From Muribaculaceae bacterium (GTDB lineage Bacteria; Bacteroidota; Bacteroidia; Bacteroidales; Muribaculaceae): a DNA stretch of 21,368 nucleotides. This document shows positions 13,115 to 19,187 of this stretch, in pieces. Each line of letters opens with the position of its first letter. Position 1 is the stretch's first letter. Below the pieces are notes generated by a model. It was not told where the DNA came from. It made no database searches and was given only the letters and a program-made list of their open reading frames with translations. The translations under genes and the position numbers were made by a program. Location: assembly GCA_017545095.1 (NCBI GenBank), contig JAFYCU010000135.1:1-21368 (forward strand), written 5' to 3'.

Positions 13115-15808
13115 TCACTTCTTGCTGATGGTATGAGTGGCATGATAAAGCTCACCGCCGCTGGTAATGCCCTCGATGGTGATGGTGTAGGAGGTGGAGG
13201 GCTGGTCGTTGGTGTAAAAGTCGAAAGCACTCATGCCATCGCTGCCCCAATTCACACGCGGGTTCCAGTAGAGCGTGTTGCGCAGGTCGTTGCCCGGTTC
13301 CAGGCCGCCGTTGCCGCCCGGCTCGTAGCGCGGTGCGTAGAACGCCACCGGCGACTGGTAGCCCAGCATGGTGATGCGTTGCAGATAGGAATTGGTGCTG
13401 ACAACACTCCATCCCATGCCGCCGTCTTTGGTCTCAATCACAATCATGCCACCCGGGAACCCCCACGTCATCGACTGCGAGGGTTGCAGATAGTCGATGC
13501 GCTTCACCGTCTCGAACGGGATGGAGTTTTCGATTTGCGCCAGCACCGGCTCGATGGTGGTGATGCCAAAGAGACCGTACGATGGCTCGTTGCTGCCACC
13601 GGTGGTGGCATGGCGGGGGATGCGCTCGGTGCTCTCGTCCTGAGCAAACTGCACACCATCCACCATCCATCCCACGGGCATTCCTTGGGGATAACGGAAG
13701 TCGCGTGTGCGCATCGAGACGATAATGCCATACCGATCTTGCAACCCCGGCACACGCGAGATGAATTGCCTGAACGATGCGATGTGGCGGGCTTGCATCT
13801 CGTCGCTGCTCAGCGACACCTTGGCCATGGCCTCGAACATATCTTCGGGCAGCCGTTTCTTGCGGGCAGCCACCTCCACCTCGGCGAGCACGATGTGGCG
13901 CATGCCATCGATGGTGTTCACGCGCTGCAACTCATTGAGGAGCCAATCGGTTTCGCCACCAGCTTGTGCGGGTTTCGCGTTAGCCGACACGGCTGGCTGA
14001 GTCATCACCACATAGGGGAACTCCTCTTTGTCGATTTCAAGATTCATCTCGCGCTTGCCCTTCACATTGAAAGCCTGCAGCACGCATTTCACGCTGTCGG
14101 GATAATCCTTGAGCGTGATTTCAAAGCGTCCGTCGGCATCGGTCGAGGCGGCCTCGGCCACGCCGATTTTGGGAGCCAGCAGATTCACGGCGGCGTTCTC
14201 CAACGGGCGTTTGCGCCACAAGCTCACCACGCGTCCGCTCACCACCTGCGCCTGTTCGAGGGGGAACGCCGGCTCGGCCAGCCGGCCTCGCATCACCGCC
14301 GGCACATCGTAGCGCCGCCACCCCTGCGTGCGCATCAGCAGGTCGAGGTGATGGGCGCGTAGACCGGTGGAATCTGTTTCAAAATAATAGGCAGGGTTGT
14401 GAATGCGCCCTTGCAGCTCGCTTTGCAGCAGCAAGTTGACGCGCATGGCCGACACCGAATCGACCGTCACCGAGCGGTTGTCGGTCACCGACACGGCATA
14501 GTCGCCTTGCGGCACGCCGAAGCCGCTGGCCGCCACACGCACCTGCACTAGCTCGCGGCTGTCGTAGGTGGGGCGGTTGGTAGTCACCGCCACACGCCCC
14601 GGCTCATCGCCAATGTTGAAAAACATGCGCTCGCTGAGCCGCTGCCACCGCTCGTCGAGCAACAATGCCTGCACCACCCCGGTGGGCATCGACGCATTGT
14701 CCAAGACCACCATGCCCTGCCCCACGGCCAACAGCTGTCCGCGCTCCTGCACCACGATGACCGCCTTGTCGGCGGGGGCTCCAACGGCCTGCACGATGGT
14801 GGAGTGGGCACTGCGCTCCACATGCAGCACGGTGGCATTGTCGCGCACAGCAGGCAGAGCCGCCCGTTTCTCGCGGCCCATGGCGTCGCGCACCTCGGCC
14901 ATATAGCTCACGCCCAGGCGAGGGGTGAAACGCACCAGCCCCATGCCATCGTGCTCGGTATTCACTGCGGCCACCTCATTGCCGTCGGCATCCACGATGC
15001 GTCCGTTCACCACGGCACAGGAGCCGTCGGAAGCCACGGCCTTGAACGTGGTGGCGCATTCCACTCCCGGCACCAGATAACCGCCTTCGGGGTAGAAGGT
15101 GATGTCCAAGTCATCGCCACGGCGCGGCATGGCGATGTATTTCTTGTAGTTGTCAAAGGCCACGAGGATGGCTGGCGACTCTAAGTCGCGTCCCTTGACC
15201 CGCAGGCGCACCGTGCCCTCGCCACCCGACCGACTGTACCATTTGTCTTTCGACGCCAGCGCATAGCCCATTTGCTGGAATTTCACCTGCTCGCCTCCTG
15301 GCCTGCCGACCAGATTGAGCGTCAACAGCAATTCATCGCCATCCCACTCGGCCCGATGCGCGATGGTGTAGCGCGTGGCCAGCGGACTCACCACCTCCAC
15401 CATCTGCTTGTAGAAATAGGCCTCGCCTAAGCTCTGCATAAACAGCGTATAGGCCGAGAGCTGATAGGAGCCTTCGGCCATCTCGGGGGAGAGCGGCAGG
15501 TAGCCGCTGAACGCCCCCTTGTCGCCGCGCAGCTTGATGCGTGTGGTCACGGTGTCGAGCGGGTTCTTCAGCTCCACATACACAAAGCGGCTGGCCTCCA
15601 CCGGCTGATGGGTGGAGGCATCCACCGTCCACGCCCGCAGCCAGATGGTGTCGCCAGCCATGTAGCGGGGCTTGTCGGTCATGACGTGGATTTTCTCCTG
15701 CGGAAACATGTAACGCTGCAAAGCCAGCCGCGACGCGATGGAGTCGGCAAGCTGCGCATGAGCCATGGTGGCCAGCAGCAGCATCAATAAAAGCATTAGT
15801 TTTTTCAT
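13115..15808 (-). CDS. MG2 / TonB-plug-like exported protein without a beta barrel
   Basis: Starting at MKKLML (an ATG three codons upstream is possible) the protein has 897 residues and a signal peptide ending near AHAQ. Residues ~38-135 look like the MG2 domain of alpha-2-macroglobulin-like proteins (IHVMTDKPRYMAGDTIWLRAW). A carboxypeptidase-regulatory-like domain lies at ~520-595 (VVSGRVVSLWRKRPLENAAVNLL). A TonB-dependent receptor plug-like domain is at ~640-795 (EVEVAARKKR to GGMIVIETKDGG). About 100 residues follow, too few for a receptor barrel, ending in a small beta domain (YTITIEGITSGG). This domain order is known among Bacteroidetes envelope proteins of unclear role. It is the last gene of a likely three-gene unit with the FGE-like and TonB_C proteins. 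Confidence 0.8.
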   Translation of the reverse strand: MKKLMLLLMLLLATMAHAQLADSIASRLALQRYMFPQEKIHVMTDKPRYMAGDTIWLRAWTVDASTHQPVEASRFVYVELKNPLDTVTTRIKLRGDKGAFSGYLPLSPEMAEGSYQLSAYTLFMQSLGEAYFYKQMVEVVSPLATRYTIAHRAEWDGDELLLTLNLVGRPGGEQVKFQQMGYALASKDKWYSRSGGEGTVRLRVKGRDLESPAILVAFDNYKKYIAMPRRGDDLDITFYPEGGYLVPGVECATTFKAVASDGSCAVVNGRIVDADGNEVAAVNTEHDGMGLVRFTPRLGVSYMAEVRDAMGREKRAALPAVRDNATVLHVERSAHSTIVQAVGAPADKAVIVVQERGQLLAVGQGMVVLDNASMPTGVVQALLLDERWQRLSERMFFNIGDEPGRVAVTTNRPTYDSRELVQVRVAASGFGVPQGDYAVSVTDNRSVTVDSVSAMRVNLLLQSELQGRIHNPAYYFETDSTGLRAHHLDLLMRTQGWRRYDVPAVMRGRLAEPAFPLEQAQVVSGRVVSLWRKRPLENAAVNLLAPKIGVAEAASTDADGRFEITLKDYPDSVKCVLQAFNVKGKREMNLEIDKEEFPYVVMTQPAVSANAKPAQAGGETDWLLNELQRVNTIDGMRHIVLAEVEVAARKKRLPEDMFEAMAKVSLSSDEMQARHIASFRQFISRVPGLQDRYGIIVSMRTRDFRYPQGMPVGWMVDGVQFAQDESTERIPRHATTGGSNEPSYGLFGITTIEPVLAQIENSIPFETVKRIDYLQPSQSMTWGFPGGMIVIETKDGGMGWSVVSTNSYLQRITMLGYQSPVAFYAPRYEPGGNGGLEPGNDLRNTLYWNPRVNWGSDGMSAFDFYTNDQPSTSYTITIEGITSGGELYHATHTISKK

Positions 15809-15861
15809 GATGAACACGTTTGCTGGCCATCAAGCAATCCTTTTATCTCCTTGCCATCCGG

Positions 15862-16887
15862 TCACAGTGCCAGACGCAGGCCGAGGTCCATGAGCGACAC
15901 CGACGAGCGTCCGCGCCGTGCCACGCGGCATCGGCCGGGGTCGGTGTTGCTCCAGCCACCGCCACGCATCACGCGCCAGCTACCCGTCACCGGCCCGGTG
16001 GGGTTGGTCTGCGATGCGCTGCTGTAACCGGCATAATAGTCGTTGCACCACTCCCACACGTTGCCGCTCATGTCGTACAAGCCCAGCTCGTTGGGGGCTT
16101 TCGTGGCCACCGTCTGCGTGCCATAGCCCTCGGTGCGGGGTTCGGTGGAAGGGATGGTACCAAAATACCAAGCCACCTCATCCACGTTGTTGCTGCCAGC
16201 ATACTTGTAGCCCTTGCTCTTGTTGCCGCCGCGGGCCGCATATTCCCACTCGGCCTCGGTGGGCAAGCGGAATGTCTCGCCCGTGAGCTCGTTCAGCTTG
16301 GCCAGGAATTCCTGGCAGTCGTTCCACGTCACACGCTCCACAGGACGCTGGAAGTCGTCAGTGGCACCAAAATTGGTGGCAGCACAGAAAATGCTCGGAT
16401 TACTGCCCATCACGGCAATCCACAGTTCCTGCGTGACCTCGGTGGCTCCGATGCTGTAGTCCGAAAGCGTCACCTGATGAACCGGGTACTCGTCCGTCTC
16501 GCTTTCGCTGGCCTGCTCGGCCGTAGCTCCCATGGCAAACGTGCCTCCCTCGACGCGCACCATGGTGAACGACACGCCGTTGACCGTGTAGGTCTTCGTT
16601 GCCTCAGGACCGCTGGGCTGCTTGCCCAAGATCACGTTAATCACAACGTTCAGGTCTTCGACATCCACCACGCCGTTGCCGTCCACATCGGCTTGGCTAC
16701 CTGTTCCTTGACCCAAAATCGCGTTGACAACCTTGTTCAAGTCGTCGATGTCGACAACACCATTGCCATCCACATCACCCAACATACCGCCCGACATAGC
16801 GCGATGAGCAGGCATCGACAGGAGATTCAGCGGCAGAATACCGCACACAAAGGCCAACACAAGGCCCATTAAAGTTTTCTTGTTCAT
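15862..16887 (-). CDS. dockerin plus formylglycine-generating-enzyme-like (SUMF1 fold) protein
   Basis: The 341-residue protein has an N-terminal signal or anchor (LMGLVLAFVCGILPLNLL). Residues ~37-88 carry two Ca loops, DVDGNGVVDIDDLN and DVDGNGVVDVEDLN: a dockerin at the N-terminus, whereas its neighbours have it at the C-terminus. Residues ~106-341 are the FGE-sulfatase fold: VEGGTFAMG, YSIGATEVTQELWIAVMG, RPVERVTWNDCQEFLAKLN, RLPTEAEWEYAARGG, GLYDMSGNVWEWCNDYY, WRVMRGGGW and LGLRLAL. True FGE enzymes have a cysteine pair near the end; only one cysteine (GRCRVARRG) is visible in that stretch, so sulfatase maturation is doubtful and a binding or structural role is possible. It lies 48 nt after the TonB_C gene. 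Confidence 0.85.
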   Translation of the reverse strand: MNKKTLMGLVLAFVCGILPLNLLSMPAHRAMSGGMLGDVDGNGVVDIDDLNKVVNAILGQGTGSQADVDGNGVVDVEDLNVVINVILGKQPSGPEATKTYTVNGVSFTMVRVEGGTFAMGATAEQASESETDEYPVHQVTLSDYSIGATEVTQELWIAVMGSNPSIFCAATNFGATDDFQRPVERVTWNDCQEFLAKLNELTGETFRLPTEAEWEYAARGGNKSKGYKYAGSNNVDEVAWYFGTIPSTEPRTEGYGTQTVATKAPNELGLYDMSGNVWEWCNDYYAGYSSASQTNPTGPVTGSWRVMRGGGWSNTDPGRCRVARRGRSSVSLMDLGLRLAL

Positions 16888-16935
16888 AAGTTTATCGTAT
16901 TAGTTATTTAAATTATACAACAGTTTACCGACAGG

Positions 16936-17643
16936 TCAGTCGGTGAGTTTGAACGTGATGGGCAGCGTGTACCACACATTCACGGGCCGGCCGTTGACCA
17001 TGCCAGGCACGAAGTTAGGCAGCATCTTGCACACGCGCACCGCCTCTTGGTCGAGGCACTCATCCACAGCCCGCACCACCTTCACATCGCACACCTGGCC
17101 AGACTTATTGACCACGAGCTGCAACACCACGCGGCCTTCAATCTCACGCTCCTGTGCTTCGGGTGGATACTGGATGTTGGTGGTAAGGAACTTCATCAGC
17201 TCCACCATGCCGCCCGGATAGCACGGCATCACCTCGGCCGAGATGTGCACATCGCTTTGCACCCGCGCGGCACTGGTGATGGAGTCGATGGTAGCCTGGT
17301 CCTCGGCAGCCAAATCGCCCAAAATCGGGCTCTTTCCCTTGTCGTAGAGCAGCACCTGCTTGAGCAACTCGGCGGCGGCCTGATGGTCCTGCTTTGCGGC
17401 CCGCGTGAGGAATGCGATGGCTTTGGGCACATCGGCTTCCACACCGCGGCCATAATAGTAGCGGTAACCCACGCGATACTGCGCCTGGGCATCGCCACTG
17501 AGTGCATCAATCATAATCCGGTCAAACTCGGCCGCCATCACCGAATCGGTCCGTTCCTCATCGGAAAAGGGAGCCGCCTGGGCACTGCCGGCCAATAGCA
17601 CAAGCAATGCCAACATGCACATAAAACGTTTCAAAACTTTCAT
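16936..17643 (-). CDS. exported Sel1-repeat protein with TonB C-terminal domain
   Basis: The 235-residue protein has a cleavable signal peptide (LKRFMCMLALLVLLAGS, cleavage near AQA). Residues ~48-105 contain Sel1-like repeats (GDAQAQYRVGYRYYYGRGVEA, DVPKAIAFLTRAA). Residues ~150-233 are a TonB C-terminal domain: PCYPGGMVELMKFLTTNIQYP, VVLQLVVNKSGQV, FVPGMVNGRPVNVWYTLPITF. A normal TonB has an uncleaved membrane anchor and a proline-rich arm to reach ExbBD; both are missing. It therefore cannot work as a standard energy transducer by itself. Proteins combining exported TonB_C with other modules are common in Bacteroidetes. It likely heads the unit with the FGE-like and MG2-plug genes; no -7 box was seen upstream, where repeat copy C lies. 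Confidence 0.85.
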   Translation of the reverse strand: MKVLKRFMCMLALLVLLAGSAQAAPFSDEERTDSVMAAEFDRIMIDALSGDAQAQYRVGYRYYYGRGVEADVPKAIAFLTRAAKQDHQAAAELLKQVLLYDKGKSPILGDLAAEDQATIDSITSAARVQSDVHISAEVMPCYPGGMVELMKFLTTNIQYPPEAQEREIEGRVVLQLVVNKSGQVCDVKVVRAVDECLDQEAVRVCKMLPNFVPGMVNGRPVNVWYTLPITFKLTD

Positions 17644-17813
17644 AGGAGAGGGATAGGGATTCTAGGGCCTCTAAGGATTCTAAGCGGTGAAAAACGTTCT
17701 CAATTCTCGCGTCTTGGCAAGCCCCTCCTTCAGGAGGGGTTTGGGGAGGCCCCACGGGGTTTGGGGAGGCCCTGAGACCCTGAGCTTGGTTCTTGGTTCT
17801 TGGTTCTCGGTTC
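17644..17813. repeat. composite repeat copy C
   Basis: A short 9-bp array (TAGGGATTC, TAGGGCCTC, TAAGGATTC from 17654), TAAGCGGTG, then TCTCGCGTCTTGG, a 7-bp hairpin CCCCTCC-TTCA-GGAGGGG (17722-17739), TTTGGGGAGGCCCCACGGGG, and a GCTTGGTTCTTGG tail leading straight into the stop codon of the dockerin-tailed gene. Order and sequence match copy B closely. No gene here. Confidence 0.85.
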
Positions 17814-18713
17814 TCATTCCTTGTGCAGCATGATGTTGATGATGATGTTCACGTCGTCGATGTCGACTTTTTGGTCATTGTTGAAATCCGCAAGACAACC
17901 CTTGCCTCTTTGAAGCATCTGACTGATGGTGCCGTTGAGGTCATCAATGTCAACTTGACCATCACCCGTCAAGTCAGGAAACAGGCCGTAATCTCTCCAG
18001 TCAATGTAAATGATTCTGTCGCCTACCCGGCAGTCCCGCAGCAAATGCAGCATTCCCGTCCATCCATAGTTCCAGCGAATCTTCAGAAAGGGATGATGCG
18101 TTGAACCGATGGCTTCATACCAATGATACAACGGATAGTTGGGGTCTTCAAATACAACATCAGCGGTAAGTTCTGGGTTATAGACTGTGCCCATTTGCCC
18201 GGCGAACACCTCGTTGTCCCGCTCCAATCTGGGAACGTCCCAAATCTGAAAGCATTGCACTTCCTCGTCACTTTCCGAACTAAAGCTCCCGAGCAACAAT
18301 GTGTCGCCGGGTTCAGCTGCAAAATCGTATAGCATAATAGAGTTTGCCGCGATGGAATCTCCAATCACTGGAAAGAAGAACACTTTACGGTCCTGCTCAT
18401 AAATGAGCTTGCTCAGCGATGTGGAGGTGGTGTTGTTCTCGAAGTCTCGCACGCAGAGCATCAATTTCTTGCATGGCTGGCTTCCAATGACGGTATCACC
18501 ATCAATGAACCAATGCTCTGTTTTGAAAACAGGCATCATGCCATGGCACACACTGTATGTCACAACCCAGCTTTTGCCGTTCTCCACAAACGGCCGGTAG
18601 TCTATGTCCTCACTGGCTGCAAAGCCACAACTTTCAATGCTGTAATAGTTGTCCTCGCCAAGAATGGTAGTCAGTAGGGACACACAAAAAAATAGAGTTA
18701 TAGCACGTTTCAT
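17814..18713 (-). CDS. exported protein with dockerin-like C-terminus, function unknown
   Basis: The chosen start gives 299 residues (MKRAITLFFCVSLLTTILG), a good signal peptide; an ATG 24 codons upstream would place the -7 box inside the gene and is rejected. The body (GKSWVVTYSVCHGMMPVFKT, FIDGDTVIGSQPCKKLMLCVR, YDFAAEPGDTLLLGSF) resembles the beta-strand-rich exported proteins of Prevotella that often carry sorting tails, but I recognise no named domain. The last ~57 residues are a dockerin pair: DLTGDGQVDIDDLN and DFNNDQKVDIDDVN, the second followed by IIINIMLHKE, identical to the end of the two LRR proteins. The body is noticeably more AT-rich than the tail, suggesting that the tail was added by recombination. 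Confidence 0.8.
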   Translation of the reverse strand: MKRAITLFFCVSLLTTILGEDNYYSIESCGFAASEDIDYRPFVENGKSWVVTYSVCHGMMPVFKTEHWFIDGDTVIGSQPCKKLMLCVRDFENNTTSTSLSKLIYEQDRKVFFFPVIGDSIAANSIMLYDFAAEPGDTLLLGSFSSESDEEVQCFQIWDVPRLERDNEVFAGQMGTVYNPELTADVVFEDPNYPLYHWYEAIGSTHHPFLKIRWNYGWTGMLHLLRDCRVGDRIIYIDWRDYGLFPDLTGDGQVDIDDLNGTISQMLQRGKGCLADFNNDQKVDIDDVNIIINIMLHKE

Positions 18714-18737
18714 AACACTTTCAATTAATATAGATAA

Positions 18738-18745
18738 CAAATTTA
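18738..18745 (-). promoter_or_regulatory. -7 element of the 17814-18713 gene
   Basis: TAAATTTG (18745-18738) on the minus strand fits TAnnTTTG. The transcript would start near 18731, about 18 nt before the ATG. The -33 position (ATTG, 18767-18764) is a partial match. Confidence 0.5.
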
Positions 18746-18843
18746 CAAAATATCCAAGAAATACAATAATATTCTTATATTGCATGAAGATACTACCACA
18801 GATTAAATATATATTTTGAAAATATTATCATTTTTACAGCAAA

Positions 18844-19050
18844 TCATCTCACCGCTCCGCAACTTTGCCAGAATGTTGCGCCTTTTGGTACATTAAAACC
18901 ACACACCTTGTTGTGAATGATGCTGCCGCCATCCGATAAGGCAAGTGCGCTTCCTGGCTGCAATTTAAGAATAACATTCTTTAAGGCTCCACCGGAAACA
19001 GCCAATGTAGATCCCATGAGTTTGTTTTTGAAAATTAATTGACAGCTCAT
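18844..19050 (-). CDS. small hypothetical protein, possible fragment of a beta-repeat surface protein
   Basis: This 68-residue frame has repetitive beta-strand character: GSTLAVSGGALKNVILKLQPG, then SALALSDGGSI and FNVPKGATFW. That pattern resembles pieces of Bacteroidetes surface proteins with short repeated strands ("GSTLxIxxGGxL" type), so it may be the remaining end of a larger decayed gene. It has no signal peptide and no promoter could be seen. It lies in an AT-rich 474-bp stretch (18714-19187) that otherwise holds only the -7 box of the next gene and a weak hairpin at 19078-19098. Confidence 0.4.
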   Translation of the reverse strand: MSCQLIFKNKLMGSTLAVSGGALKNVILKLQPGSALALSDGGSIIHNKVCGFNVPKGATFWQSCGAVR

Positions 19051-19187
19051 GGTAATTCGTATTATTTTTCTTTCACCGTCCGGCGTAACGGACTTTTTAA
19101 AGTGGACTCAATCAAATCCATTCTAAACTGGTGTTATTACAGCTCAACGGATAGCCATCCTTAGGGAATCTTTACCAGCATTGCATC

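Noticed and set aside
13133..16872. Long plus-strand frames opposite the MG2-plug and FGE-like genes
   Set aside because: Both lie wholly antisense to genes with recognisable domains, without start signals of their own.
19078..19098. Hairpin GTCCG/CGGAC followed by TTTTT on the plus strand
   Set aside because: It would terminate plus-strand transcription, but no plus-strand gene or promoter lies upstream; the stem is only 5 bp.
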